Virus record (IMG/VR): IMGVR_UViG_3300021962_000549
Location: 1-26,583 of that record
DNA: 26,583 nt
Source: a virus
Strand: one strand, 5' to 3'
Shown here: in pieces, positions 9,579 through 18,253 of the stretch
Layout: every line of letters begins with the position of its first letter
How positions within the stretch are numbered: the first letter of the stretch is position 1
Notes under the pieces: generated by a model
The model's database searches: none
Seen by the model: only the letters and a program-made list of their open reading frames with translations
What the model was told of the DNA's origin: nothing
Made by a program: the position numbers and the translations under genes

Positions 9579-10478
9579 ATGGCTAGAAACATGTACTTCA
9601 CAAGTGCTGTGAGGTCTGAACAGAATTTATATGAAGATATAGTCATCGAATCATTAAAAATTTATGGTCAAGATGTTTATTATCTTCCAAGAGATATAGT
9701 AAATGAAGATACTATACTAGGTGACGATGTTGTCTCATCGTTTAATTCCGCACATGTTATAGAAATGTACATCGAAAATACTGAAGGATTCGATGGAGGA
9801 GGAGATCTATTTACAAGATTTGGTGTAGAGATTCGTGATGAAGCAACATTTGTAGTATCAAGAAGAAGATGGCAACAAACTGTTAAGAAGTGGGATACAG
9901 AATTAGTATCAGTAAGACCTCGAGAGGGAGATCTAATTTATTTACCGATGACTAATAAGATATTCCAAATATCTCATGTAGAACACGAACAACCATTTTA
10001 TCAATTACAAAACTTACCTGTATTTAAACTTCGTGCTAATTTATTCGAATACAATGATGAAGATCTTGACACTGGTATTGAAATTATCGACCAAATTGAA
10101 AAAGATTACGCATACTCTTATATACTTACACTAGATAGAAACAGTGATACTATTGTTCCTGGAAATACTGTAAGTATGTTATTAGATAGTGCTACTAACT
10201 TAATCATGACTGGTGAGATAGAAAAATGGTCAGACTCTGATAATAAACTACATGTTGTACATGCGGGCGCGAACGATGGTAAATATCATACGTTCTTACC
10301 AACTTATAATGTAAGTATTACTGGATCATTAAGAGCTGATTCTGATTTTACTGTAAGTGTTGTTGCTGAAGAAAATCAAATATCCTCTAATGAACAAAAT
10401 GATTTCTTTAGTACTGGTTCTGTAAACTTCTTAGACTTCAGTGAAAATAATCCATTCGGTGATGCGGAGAATCAATAA
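9579..10478 (+). CDS. 14: Neck protein gp14
   Basis: This is the second neck protein, needed with gp13 for head completion. Its N-terminus (MARNMYFTSAVRSEQNLYEDIVIESLKIYGQDVYYLPR) carries the conserved motif around IYGxDVYYxPR. A second recognisable block is DLFTRFGVEIRDEATFVVSRRRWQ (~85-108), followed by RPREGDLIYLP. The 299 residues are somewhat longer than T4 gp14 (256). AGGAT lies before the ATG. The stop overlaps the gene 15 start as TAATG, so translational coupling is likely. Identification rests on these motifs plus its place between 13 and 15. Confidence 0.9.
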   Translation: MARNMYFTSAVRSEQNLYEDIVIESLKIYGQDVYYLPRDIVNEDTILGDDVVSSFNSAHVIEMYIENTEGFDGGGDLFTRFGVEIRDEATFVVSRRRWQQTVKKWDTELVSVRPREGDLIYLPMTNKIFQISHVEHEQPFYQLQNLPVFKLRANLFEYNDEDLDTGIEIIDQIEKDYAYSYILTLDRNSDTIVPGNTVSMLLDSATNLIMTGEIEKWSDSDNKLHVVHAGANDGKYHTFLPTYNVSITGSLRADSDFTVSVVAEENQISSNEQNDFFSTGSVNFLDFSENNPFGDAENQ

Positions 10479-11269
10479 TGTTCGGTACTCATTTTTATCA
10501 TCAGAAAATAAAAAATTCAGTTGCGATATTTGGTCGTATATTTAACAACATATATGTTATAAGAAGTAATTCTTCAGGACAAGTTATTAGTCAAGTTAAA
10601 GTTCCATTATCTTATGCTCCTAAACAAAAGTATCTTGAAAGAATTAGAGAACAAGCTGACCTTTCAGCTAATTCACAAGTAGCAATTAAATTACCGAGGA
10701 TGTCATTTGAGATTACAAGTTTCAACTATGACTTGACTAGACAATTAACAAAGATTAGTACATTCAATAGTATTGGTACAGCAAAAGAAAATAGAAGAAA
10801 ATATTTTACACCAGTTCCATATGATATAAACTTTCAATTAAATGTGTATGCTAAAGCACAAGATGATGCTTTACAAATAGTTGAGCAAATACTTCCATAT
10901 TTTAATCCTCAATATGCTTTAACTATAAAACCATTTCCAACTGATTATCCTGATTTAAAAGAAGATATTCCTATAACAATAACTGGAGTTAGTTTTAGCG
11001 ATGATTTTGAAGGAGATTTGGCATCAAGAAGAACAATAGTTTATACTATGGACTTTACAATGAAAGTAAACTTCTATGGACCAATAAATACAAGTGATGT
11101 TATTCGTAAATCAATTACAGATTTATCGCAAATAAAAGTTGGTTTATCTGATAGTGATATACAAACATCAAGGATTACTATTACACCAGATCCACTTACT
11201 GTAATAGGAACTGCTGATAGTGACTTTGGGTTTACGACATTAATAGAATTAATAGGTGATAGTGCATGA
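10478..11269 (+). CDS. 15: Tail sheath stabiliser and completion protein gp15
   Basis: Gp15 caps the T4 tail and provides the surface that joins the neck. The start MFGTHFYHQKIKNSVAIFGRIFNNIYVIR, then VPLSYAPKQKYLERI (~45-59) and LPRMSFEI (~75-82), are conserved family features. The 263-residue length is close to T4 (272). The gene overlaps gene 14 by one base (TAATG) and gene 16 by four (ATGA), so the four neck/terminase genes probably share one message. No signal peptide or membrane segment is expected or seen. Confidence 0.9.
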   Translation: MFGTHFYHQKIKNSVAIFGRIFNNIYVIRSNSSGQVISQVKVPLSYAPKQKYLERIREQADLSANSQVAIKLPRMSFEITSFNYDLTRQLTKISTFNSIGTAKENRRKYFTPVPYDINFQLNVYAKAQDDALQIVEQILPYFNPQYALTIKPFPTDYPDLKEDIPITITGVSFSDDFEGDLASRRTIVYTMDFTMKVNFYGPINTSDVIRKSITDLSQIKVGLSDSDIQTSRITITPDPLTVIGTADSDFGFTTLIELIGDSA

Positions 11270-11616
11270 GTGATGATAAGAATATAAACGATGATTTTGA
11301 ATACTCCCGAGCAACATATTACGAACTTCTAGAAAAAGGCAAAGAGTCTTTAATGGATATGATGGAAGTTGCTAGATCCTCAGAACACCCACGAGCATAC
11401 GAAGTATTGTCTAATCTTATTAAGAATATGGCAGATGTCAATGACAAACTGATGGAACTGAATAAGAAGAAAAAAGATTTAGATAAAAAAGAAGAACAAA
11501 AACAGGTAGGTAACACCACTAATAATTTATTTGTTGGTACTACAGCTGACTTACAAAAACTATTAAGAGATGATGAGCAAGTGATTGATGTTACTAACGA
11601 GAACAATGCAGAATGA
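11266..11616 (+). CDS. 16: Small terminase subunit gp16
   Basis: The small terminase subunit recognises or regulates DNA for packaging and stimulates the large subunit. This 116-residue protein is mostly helical and charged. Residues ~15-45 (YYELLEKGKESLMDMMEVARSSEHPRAYEVLSNLI) match the typical N-terminal part, and a Lys/Glu-rich coiled-coil stretch follows (~50-80). The end contains NNLFVGTTADLQKLL, which I recognise from other gp16 proteins. It is shorter than T4 gp16 (164). The start overlaps the gene 15 stop (ATGA) and the stop overlaps the start of gene 17, supporting coordinate expression of both subunits. Confidence 0.88.
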   Translation: MSDDKNINDDFEYSRATYYELLEKGKESLMDMMEVARSSEHPRAYEVLSNLIKNMADVNDKLMELNKKKKDLDKKEEQKQVGNTTNNLFVGTTADLQKLLRDDEQVIDVTNENNAE

Positions 11617-13216
11617 ATATTATCTTGGTAATCCACTCGTAAAAAGAGATGGTGTTGTCCAAGACTGGACTCAAGAGCAGTTAAAAGAATATGCCAAATG
11701 TATGAAGGATCCTTCGTACTTTACCGAAAAATATATTAAAATTATTTCACTTGATAAAGGACTAGTTCCTTTTGAATTGTATCCATATCAAAGGAAGATG
11801 TTTAAACAGTTTCGAGAAGAACGATTTAATATCGTATTAGCATGTAGACAGTCAGGGAAGTCTATTTCTGCTTGTGCTTTTCTATTATGGTTTGCTTTAT
11901 TTAACCCAGAAAAAACCATCGCTATAATGGCAAATAAAGGAGCTACGGCGAGGGAGATGTTAGGTCGTATAACTTTAATGCTTGAAAATTTACCATTCTT
12001 TTTACAACCTGGATGTAAAGCTCTAAACAAAGGCTCAATTGAGTTTTCAAACAATTCAAGAATAGTTGCGGCTGCTACATCAGGAAGTTCTATTCGTGGT
12101 ATGTCTGTTAACTTACTATATCTTGACGAGTTCGCATTCGTAGAACACGCCGCTGAGTTTTATACATCAACTTATCCTGTGGTATCAGCTGGAACAAATA
12201 CTAAGATTATTGTTACATCAACAGCGAATGGTGTTGGTAATATATTTTATAATATATGGCAAGGAGCTGAACAAGGTGTTAATGAATTTAAATCATTTAG
12301 AGTTGATTGGTGGGATGTTCCAGGAAGAGATGATAATTGGAAAGTATCAACCATAGCCAATACTTCTCAATTACAGTTCGACCAAGAGTTCGGTAATACG
12401 TTTTTCGGTACAGGTGATACATTAATTAATGCTGAAACATTAATGAAATTAAAGGCAAAAAATCCTATTGAAGCACTAGAAGGAGGAAAACTTCTAGTCT
12501 ACGAAAAGACTGTAAAAGACCATGCGTACATCATGACTGTTGACGTAGCAAAAGGTAGAGGACAGGATTATTCTACTTTTACAATAATCGATATATCTAC
12601 TTCGCCGTTTAGGCAAGTGGCTGTGTATCGCAACAATGTTATTTCTCCGATACTCTACCCTAACATTATATATAAGTTTGCGAAAGTCTATAATAATGCT
12701 TATGTTGTTATAGAAGCAAACGACCAAGGCAGTATCGTATGTAATGGTTTATATCACGAGTTTGAATACGAAAACATGTATCTAGAATCTGCAATCAAAG
12801 CAGATAAGATTGGTGTTGAAATGACTAGGAAAACTAAAAGAATTGGTTGTAGTTCATTTAAAGATTTAATAGAAAATGACAAACTTGACATAGTAGACCA
12901 AGAAACTATTATGGAAATATCTACATTTGAAGCAAGGGGACAATCTTACGAAGCAACTCCAGGAAACCATGATGATTTAGTTATGAATCTTGTGATGTTT
13001 GGATATTTCGTATATACCGAAGCATTTCAGGATATATCTAATATTAATTTAAAAGAAATGTTATTTGATGATAGAATGAAACAAATAGATGATGATGTCG
13101 TTCCATTTGGTTTTCACGATGATGGTGTTGATTTTGTTGAAGAACAAGATAGACGTGATGAGTGGTATCAAACATACAACCCAGAATGGGGTGACAAATA
13201 TAGGGATGAATTTTGA
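11606..13216 (+). CDS. 17: Large terminase subunit gp17
   Basis: Gp17 is the ATP-driven packaging motor and headful nuclease. With the ATG at 11606 the protein has 536 residues and starts MQNEYYLGNP, the usual start in marine relatives; a TTG at 11585 and an ATG at 11588 would add 6-7 residues. The Walker A is CRQSGKS (80-86), Walker B LLYLDE (170-175), and the coupling motif TSTANG (204-209). The RNase H-fold nuclease shows D313 (VDVAKG), E370 (VIEAND) and D456/D457 (HDDL), matching the acidic triad of T4 gp17. It is shorter than T4 (610). The start lies inside gene 16 and the stop overlaps the next gene by 4 bases (TTGA). Confidence 0.95.
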   Translation: MQNEYYLGNPLVKRDGVVQDWTQEQLKEYAKCMKDPSYFTEKYIKIISLDKGLVPFELYPYQRKMFKQFREERFNIVLACRQSGKSISACAFLLWFALFNPEKTIAIMANKGATAREMLGRITLMLENLPFFLQPGCKALNKGSIEFSNNSRIVAAATSGSSIRGMSVNLLYLDEFAFVEHAAEFYTSTYPVVSAGTNTKIIVTSTANGVGNIFYNIWQGAEQGVNEFKSFRVDWWDVPGRDDNWKVSTIANTSQLQFDQEFGNTFFGTGDTLINAETLMKLKAKNPIEALEGGKLLVYEKTVKDHAYIMTVDVAKGRGQDYSTFTIIDISTSPFRQVAVYRNNVISPILYPNIIYKFAKVYNNAYVVIEANDQGSIVCNGLYHEFEYENMYLESAIKADKIGVEMTRKTKRIGCSSFKDLIENDKLDIVDQETIMEISTFEARGQSYEATPGNHDDLVMNLVMFGYFVYTEAFQDISNINLKEMLFDDRMKQIDDDVVPFGFHDDGVDFVEEQDRRDEWYQTYNPEWGDKYRDEF

Positions 13217-14010
13217 CTTTAGAACATGGACTTTTTACTCCTTCTAGGATTCCAGAGCTATTAGGATTAGTTTCAATAGTCATAAGTCCAACCGACTTAT
13301 GTAATCGTACCTGTGAGTTTTGCCCCCACTCAATGGGATTTCCAAATAAAAAGAATTATATGAAAGTACATTTAGCTGAGATACTGGCTAAAGAATTGGC
13401 ATACTATAAATGGGATGGTGTTATCAGTGTATCAGGATATGGCGAACCATTATTACATCCAAATATTGGTAGTATTATAAAACAATTTACATCAAAAGGT
13501 ATATCTACAAGACTGATTACAAGTGGTGATAGAATATTAAATGGCAAATTTACGTCAGAAGAAATAGATAGTTGGGGTCTGTTGTCTATAAAGATTGATT
13601 GTTATGATGGTCAAAATGATGTGGATAAGATGAATGAAATATTAAAAGATTTAAAAACATATAAAAGAATTACAACTGGACCAACAGATTTATCTAATCG
13701 TGCTGGTTATTTGTGGTTTGCGAATAATATAAAGAAACCTTGTTATCAACCAGCGCTCAAATCTATTGTCGATTGGGATGGTAATGTATATATTTGTTGT
13801 GAAGATTGGTCTAAAGAAATATCATTCGGAAGTATATATGAAAAAACATTTTCTTCGATATGGCTATCAGAAGATCTAAATTATGTAAGGCAAAATCTGC
13901 TAAATGGTATAAGAACGTTTCCAACTTGTCAAAATTGTAACCTTTTACCAGAAAATTCACAAAATGAGCGAGAAGCAGATGAAATTTGGCAAAGTTATAA
14001 ATATATGTAA
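13213..14010 (+). CDS. Radical SAM/SPASM-domain enzyme
   Basis: The protein is 265 residues if it starts at the TTG at 13213. There is no in-frame ATG until after the cluster motif, and AGGGA sits 6 bases before the TTG, so a TTG start is likely. C30-X3-C34-X2-C37 is the classical radical SAM iron-sulfur motif, and GYGEP (75-79) is the SAM-binding GGEP-type motif. The C-terminal part is SPASM-like: C177, then VDWDGNVYICC (C195, C196), a G-S-I-Y-E turn with IW, and C239-X2-C242. Such enzymes use a 5'-deoxyadenosyl radical for peptide, sugar or cofactor chemistry; the substrate here is unknown and no precursor peptide gene is obvious nearby. It overlaps the terminase stop by four bases, an unusual place for an enzyme within the 17-18 gene pair. 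Confidence 0.88.
   Translation: MTLEHGLFTPSRIPELLGLVSIVISPTDLCNRTCEFCPHSMGFPNKKNYMKVHLAEILAKELAYYKWDGVISVSGYGEPLLHPNIGSIIKQFTSKGISTRLITSGDRILNGKFTSEEIDSWGLLSIKIDCYDGQNDVDKMNEILKDLKTYKRITTGPTDLSNRAGYLWFANNIKKPCYQPALKSIVDWDGNVYICCEDWSKEISFGSIYEKTFSSIWLSEDLNYVRQNLLNGIRTFPTCQNCNLLPENSQNEREADEIWQSYKYM
13996..14003 (+). promoter_or_regulatory. Possible late promoter inside the radical SAM gene end
   Basis: An exact TATAAATA overlaps the last codons (SYKYM) of the radical SAM gene, 74 bases before the gene 18 ATG. It could add a late start for gene 18. Chance copies of an AT-only octamer are expected in a genome this AT-rich, so support comes only from position. Confidence 0.35.
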
Positions 14011-14037
14011 ATTGAATATAACCGCATTATGAGAACA

Positions 14038-14045
14038 TATAATTA
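14038..14045 (+). promoter_or_regulatory. Late promoter-like element before gene 18
   Basis: TATAATTA differs from TATAAATA at one base. Its context (aacatataattagtaac, 14034-14050) matches the gene 13 promoter region at 15 of 17 positions, and its distance to the ATG (32 bases) is almost the same (33). A start near 14051 would give a ~19-base leader with AAGGA before the ATG. Confidence 0.55.
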
Positions 14046-14069
14046 GTAACCGAAAATAAGGAAAACACA

Positions 14070-15812
14070 ATGGCACTTTCAACTCCTTCCGAATCTCCTG
14101 CGGTTGTAGTCAAGGAAATTGACCTCACTAGTTCTGTACCTGGAGTTCAGAGTACAACTGGTGCGTTCGTAGGAAACTTTAGATGGGGTCCAGTAGGGCA
14201 AAGAGTGCAAGTATCTACCGAAACAGAACTCGTTGATACATTTGCCAATCCAGACTCCTATAATACAATAGATTTCCATACGGCTGCTTATTATCTGAAA
14301 TATGGTAATAATCTTCAAGTTGTTCGTGAAGCAACTTCCGATGCAGTTAATGCATGGGGATCTATTTTTAACACTGCTTCTGATTCTGCAGATGGCGGTG
14401 ACACGATTAATAATAAGGTTGCATTTGATGCAAACCTATCATCACTAGGAACTAAAGGATATACTTTTATTGGTAGATATCCTGGGGAACTAGGGAACAG
14501 TTTAAAAGTAAGTATATGTCCTGGAGCAGACTCTGCAGGAGCTCTCTTTAATGGTTGGGCATATAAATCTTCATTCGATGCATTTCCAAGCACTTCAACT
14601 TATGCATCAAATAGAAGTTCAACCAATGATGAATTGCATATCATAGTCGTTGACGAAGATGGTAGATTTACAGGAACTCCAGGTGAAGTTCTTGAAAGAT
14701 TCCCATTTGTATCACAGGCTGCTGATGCTAAGGCTGCTGATGGAACATCAATCTTTGCGAAAGATGTAATCAACCAAACATCCGAATATGTTTATCTCTT
14801 AAATTTAGTAGATTCAACTCATGCGGCATTTGGTCAAAGCTCATCAGCTGGTAACACGTATACAGGGACAGCAACAACTGATATCGTAATTGCTGGTGGT
14901 GTTAATTCAGAAACATTAACAGCTACTGAAATACTAGCAGGACACGATCTGTTTGAAGATAAAGATATCGTAGAAGTTGATTTCTTAATTGCTCCAGATG
15001 CAACAAGTTCAGCTCACACTACTATCGTGAACGATCTTGTGGCTAATGCGGCTGCTAGGAAAGACTGTATCGCAGTTGCTTCACCAAAAAGAAGTGATAT
15101 TGTTGGCCAAACAAATGCAGCAACTATTACAACTAATATTGAAACAACAGCAAATGCGTTAACGAATTCATCATACTTGGTACTTGATGGTGGCTACCTA
15201 AAAGTATATGACAAGTATAATGACCAATACATTCAGATCCCTGCATCATCATCAACAGCTGGTATAATGGCGGCCACAGATAGAGATAGAGCTCCTTGGT
15301 TCAGTCCTGCTGGACAAAGAAGAGGTACTTATCTTGGCGTAACAGCGATTGATTATATACCGACTAAAGCACAAAGAGATACTTTGTATAAAGCTGGTGT
15401 AAACCCTGTTGCCAATATACCTGGACAAGGAATTGTATTGTTTGGTGATAAAACTAAACTTGCAAGACCTTCTGCGTTTGACAGGATTAATGTTAGAAGA
15501 CTATTCTTAGTACTTGAAAGAGCAATTTCAAGAGCTGCAGAAAGTGTTCTATTTGAATTCAATGACGAATTTACAAGAGCTGAGTTCGTAAACATTGTTG
15601 AACCATTACTTCGTGAAGTGCAAGGTAGAAGAGGAATTACTGACTTTAGAGTTGTTTGTGACGAATCAAACAATACAGCAGCAGTAATTGATAGAAATGA
15701 ATTTATCGCATCAATCTTCATCAAACCTGCTCGTTCAATTAACTATGTAACACTTAACTTTGTTGCAGTTAGAACTGGCGTGGACTTTGAAGAAGTTGTA
15801 GGCACAGTGTAA
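14070..15812 (+). CDS. 18: Tail sheath protein gp18
   Basis: Gp18 polymerises around the tail tube and contracts during infection. The N-terminus (ALSTPSESPAVVVKEIDLTSSVPGVQSTTGAFVGNFRWGPVGQ) contains the conserved sheath signature with the P-G-V turn and G..G.F..GP. The C-terminal domain has the usual sheath features: RNGVDRINVRRLFLVLERAIS-like sequence (here FDRINVRRLFLVLERAIS), a FEFNDEFTRAEF block, and an end at GVDFEEVVGTV. It is 580 residues against 659 in T4; the variable surface domain between about 150 and 300 is where the shortening would be expected. AAGGA precedes the ATG. It is followed after 10 bases by the tube gene. Confidence 0.95.
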   Translation: MALSTPSESPAVVVKEIDLTSSVPGVQSTTGAFVGNFRWGPVGQRVQVSTETELVDTFANPDSYNTIDFHTAAYYLKYGNNLQVVREATSDAVNAWGSIFNTASDSADGGDTINNKVAFDANLSSLGTKGYTFIGRYPGELGNSLKVSICPGADSAGALFNGWAYKSSFDAFPSTSTYASNRSSTNDELHIIVVDEDGRFTGTPGEVLERFPFVSQAADAKAADGTSIFAKDVINQTSEYVYLLNLVDSTHAAFGQSSSAGNTYTGTATTDIVIAGGVNSETLTATEILAGHDLFEDKDIVEVDFLIAPDATSSAHTTIVNDLVANAAARKDCIAVASPKRSDIVGQTNAATITTNIETTANALTNSSYLVLDGGYLKVYDKYNDQYIQIPASSSTAGIMAATDRDRAPWFSPAGQRRGTYLGVTAIDYIPTKAQRDTLYKAGVNPVANIPGQGIVLFGDKTKLARPSAFDRINVRRLFLVLERAISRAAESVLFEFNDEFTRAEFVNIVEPLLREVQGRRGITDFRVVCDESNNTAAVIDRNEFIASIFIKPARSINYVTLNFVAVRTGVDFEEVVGTV

Positions 15813-15822
15813 GGAGGTAATC

Positions 15823-16362
15823 ATGGCTATACTAGGAGTAGACGATTTTAAAGCGAAACTTCGTGGCGGTGGTGCTCGTCCAAATTATTTCCAGGTAACA
15901 CTTAATTATCCTGGATATGCGAATGGTGATCCAGAGCTGACCTCATTTTTAGTGTCCGCAGCACAGCTACCGGGTTCAACATTTGGAGCCATTGATGTTA
16001 ATTATAGAGGAAGAGTATTAAAAATGGCTGGTGACAGAACATTTGAAACATGGACTGTTACAATCATTAACGATACTGACTTCGCTATAAGAAACGCAAT
16101 GGAAAGATGGTCAAATGGTATTAATAACTTTAAAACTAATACTGGTTTGAATTCACCAATCCAATACGAAGCAGACTTAAAAGTCGATCAATTAGACAGG
16201 AATGGCGATTCTCTAAAAACATATACGTTTAGAGGAGCATACCCTGTAAATATCGGATCGATTGAATTAAGTTACGATAACACTAATGCTATCGAAAACT
16301 TTACAGTCGAGTTCGCTTATCAATATTGGGAAGCATTGGCACCAGTGCCGACCACTTCTTAA
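15823..16362 (+). CDS. 19: Tail tube protein gp19
   Basis: Gp19 forms the inner tube of the contractile tail, through which DNA passes. The 179-residue product is close to the T4 length (163). It has GGGARPNYFQVTLNYP near the N-terminus, then an FLVSAAQLPGSTFGAIDVNYRGRVLKMAGDRTFETWTVTIIND segment that is the core tube signature, then AMERWSNGIN. The ribosome site is unusually strong: AAGGAGGTAA directly follows the gene 18 stop and sits 4-10 bases before the ATG, consistent with high expression. A GC-rich stem-loop follows the gene. Confidence 0.95.
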   Translation: MAILGVDDFKAKLRGGGARPNYFQVTLNYPGYANGDPELTSFLVSAAQLPGSTFGAIDVNYRGRVLKMAGDRTFETWTVTIINDTDFAIRNAMERWSNGINNFKTNTGLNSPIQYEADLKVDQLDRNGDSLKTYTFRGAYPVNIGSIELSYDNTNAIENFTVEFAYQYWEALAPVPTTS

Positions 16363-16384
16363 TATTGTACTAAATATTACTAAA

Positions 16385-16402
16385 GGGGGTCGAAAGACCC
16401 CC
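16385..16402 (+). other. GC-rich stem-loop with GAAA tetraloop
   Basis: Seven perfect base pairs (GGGGGTC/GACCCCC) close a GAAA loop in the gap between genes 19 and 20. No T run follows on the plus strand (AAAGTAAC) and only three Ts on the minus strand, so it is a poor intrinsic terminator. It may be an RNA end, a stabiliser of upstream sheath/tube message or a pause site. Confidence 0.75.
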
Positions 16403-16423
16403 AAAGTAACATAGGAATTACAC

Positions 16424-17980
16424 ATGGCAGACGAAAGAGGTTTTACATTATTTGGATTTGAGATAAAGAGACAATCCTCAAAAGACGAAACTATGAAGAA
16501 TCGTCCATCTATCGTTCCCCCAAGGGATGAAGATGGTGCGGGCTATATTACAGCATCAGGATCTCATTATGGTCAATACGTTGATATAGAAGGCAACGAT
16601 AAAGTAAAAGATAATAGAGATCTTATTATGAAATATCGTGGTGTTTCTATGCATCCCGAAGTTGATGCGGCTATTGAAGATATTATAGATGCGGCGATAA
16701 CATTCGGTGAGACGAAACAATCTATTGATATTATATTAGATAATGTCGATACTACCGACCAAATTAAAAAATTGGTAAAAGAAGAATTCGATAGAATCTA
16801 TACTATGTTAAACTTTGATGAAAATGGTCATGACATTTTCAGAAGATTCTATGTAGACGGAAGAATGTATCATCACTTAGTTGTAGATGAAAAGAATTTA
16901 AAATCTGGTATTCAAGAAATACGACCGATAGATTCAGCAAAAATACGAAAAGTAAAAGAAATTAAAACTAAGAATGACGAGGCTACAGGAGCAAAAGTTG
17001 TAGTCAATGTAAATGAATACTATGTTTATCAAGAAAAGCCTGGAGAACAAAGAACAGGAGTAAGATTAACAGAGGATTCAGTCAACTATGTAACTTCGGG
17101 TCTATTAGACGAACAACGTAAAAAAGTTATATCATATCTTCATAAAGCATTAAAACCAATCAATCAGTTAAGAATGATGGAAGATGCACTTGTTATTTAC
17201 AGACTTGCAAGAGCACCAGAAAGAAGAATATTCTATATTGATGTTGGTAACTTACCGAAAGGTAAAGCTGAAGAATATATGAAACAGATTATGTCACGTT
17301 ATCGTAACAAGTTAGTATACGATGCTAATACAGGACAGATTCGTGATGATAGAAAACATATGTCAATGTTGGAAGATTTCTGGCTACCAAGACGAGAAGG
17401 TGGTCGAGGAACACAAATCGAAACACTTCCTGGAGGAGATAATCTCGGTCAAATAGATGATATTGTTTATTTCCAAAGAAGATTATATCGTTCGCTTAAT
17501 GTTCCGATTAGTAGATTAGAAACAGATAATGCGTTTAGTCTTGGAAGAACAACGGAAATTAATAGAGATGAATTAAAATTCCAAAAATTTATTGACAGAC
17601 TAAGAGCAAGATTCTCACATCTATTTAAAGATATCCTTAAAAAACAATTGATGTTAAAAGGTATTATCACTGAAGAAGATTGGGAAAATTGGAGAAGTGA
17701 TATAGTAGTTGATTTCTTAAAAGATAACAACTTCTACGAACTTCGCGAAGCAGAACTTATAAGAGAAAGAATTAATACATTAGATATTTTACAAAATTAT
17801 ATTGGTTCTTTTTATTCTAAAGAATGGGTAATGAAAAATGTTCTTATGTTCTCAGAAGAAGATATTTCAACTATGAAAGACCAAATAGATGCTGAGAGTG
17901 ATACTGGGGATGATGGTTCCGATGACTTTGGTAACAATCCAGGTGACGATCCAGCAATAACTAAAAATTATGATTTTTAA
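16424..17980 (+). CDS. 20: Portal vertex protein gp20
   Basis: Gp20 forms the dodecameric portal where head assembly starts and DNA enters. At 518 residues it is nearly the T4 length (524). Recognisable features are LIMKYRGVSMHPEVDAAIEDIIDAAI (~65-92), ALKPINQLRMMEDALVIYRLARAPERRIFYIDVGNLPK (~243-280), the RNKLVYDANTG block, and the FWLPRREGGRGTQIETLPGG segment (~315-335). The acidic C-terminus is probably disordered. AGGA precedes the ATG. The gene lies between the tube and the small prohead core gene, as in other T4-like phages. Confidence 0.95.
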   Translation: MADERGFTLFGFEIKRQSSKDETMKNRPSIVPPRDEDGAGYITASGSHYGQYVDIEGNDKVKDNRDLIMKYRGVSMHPEVDAAIEDIIDAAITFGETKQSIDIILDNVDTTDQIKKLVKEEFDRIYTMLNFDENGHDIFRRFYVDGRMYHHLVVDEKNLKSGIQEIRPIDSAKIRKVKEIKTKNDEATGAKVVVNVNEYYVYQEKPGEQRTGVRLTEDSVNYVTSGLLDEQRKKVISYLHKALKPINQLRMMEDALVIYRLARAPERRIFYIDVGNLPKGKAEEYMKQIMSRYRNKLVYDANTGQIRDDRKHMSMLEDFWLPRREGGRGTQIETLPGGDNLGQIDDIVYFQRRLYRSLNVPISRLETDNAFSLGRTTEINRDELKFQKFIDRLRARFSHLFKDILKKQLMLKGIITEEDWENWRSDIVVDFLKDNNFYELREAELIRERINTLDILQNYIGSFYSKEWVMKNVLMFSEEDISTMKDQIDAESDTGDDGSDDFGNNPGDDPAITKNYDF

Positions 17981-17992
17981 AGGAGATAAATT

Positions 17993-18253
17993 ATGGCTGA
18001 TAATGCGATAACAAATGATTTGATTAATAGTATTTTAGCAGGAAGTTTTAATAATGCTGAAAAAATGCTACATCAAAATTTAGCACAAAAACAAAATGAT
18101 TTGCTCGACCAAGAAAAGATTAAAATGGCTGGGCAAATGTATAATAACGTTCAACCTGAAGAAGATGAAGAGGTCGAATTAACTGATGATGATATAGAAA
18201 ATGCTATTGATGATGAAGCAGAAGAACTTGGAAATGACGAGGAACAAGAGTAA
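17993..18253 (+). CDS. 67: Prohead core protein gp67-like
   Basis: This is an 86-residue, strongly acidic protein. The N-terminal half is helical (NDLINSILAGSFNNAEKMLHQNLAQKQNDLLDQEKIKMAG) and the C-terminal half is a Glu/Asp run. In T4, gp67 (80 residues) is an internal core protein encoded directly after gene 20 and cleaved by gp21 into internal peptide. Size, composition and place all agree. AAAGGAG lies before the ATG. Its last 20 bases are overlapped by the KdsB-like gene in another frame. Confidence 0.8.
   Translation: MADNAITNDLINSILAGSFNNAEKMLHQNLAQKQNDLLDQEKIKMAGQMYNNVQPEEDEEVELTDDDIENAIDDEAEELGNDEEQE

Noticed and set aside
11585-11605. Upstream TTG/ATG starts for the large terminase
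   Set aside because: The ATG at 11606 gives the MQNEYYLGN start typical of the family; the upstream codons lie deeper in gene 16 and lack a ribosome site.
16371-16378. TAAATATT region before gene 20 as a late promoter
   Set aside because: The best alignment of the surrounding bases to TATAAATA has two mismatches and there is no shared flank.
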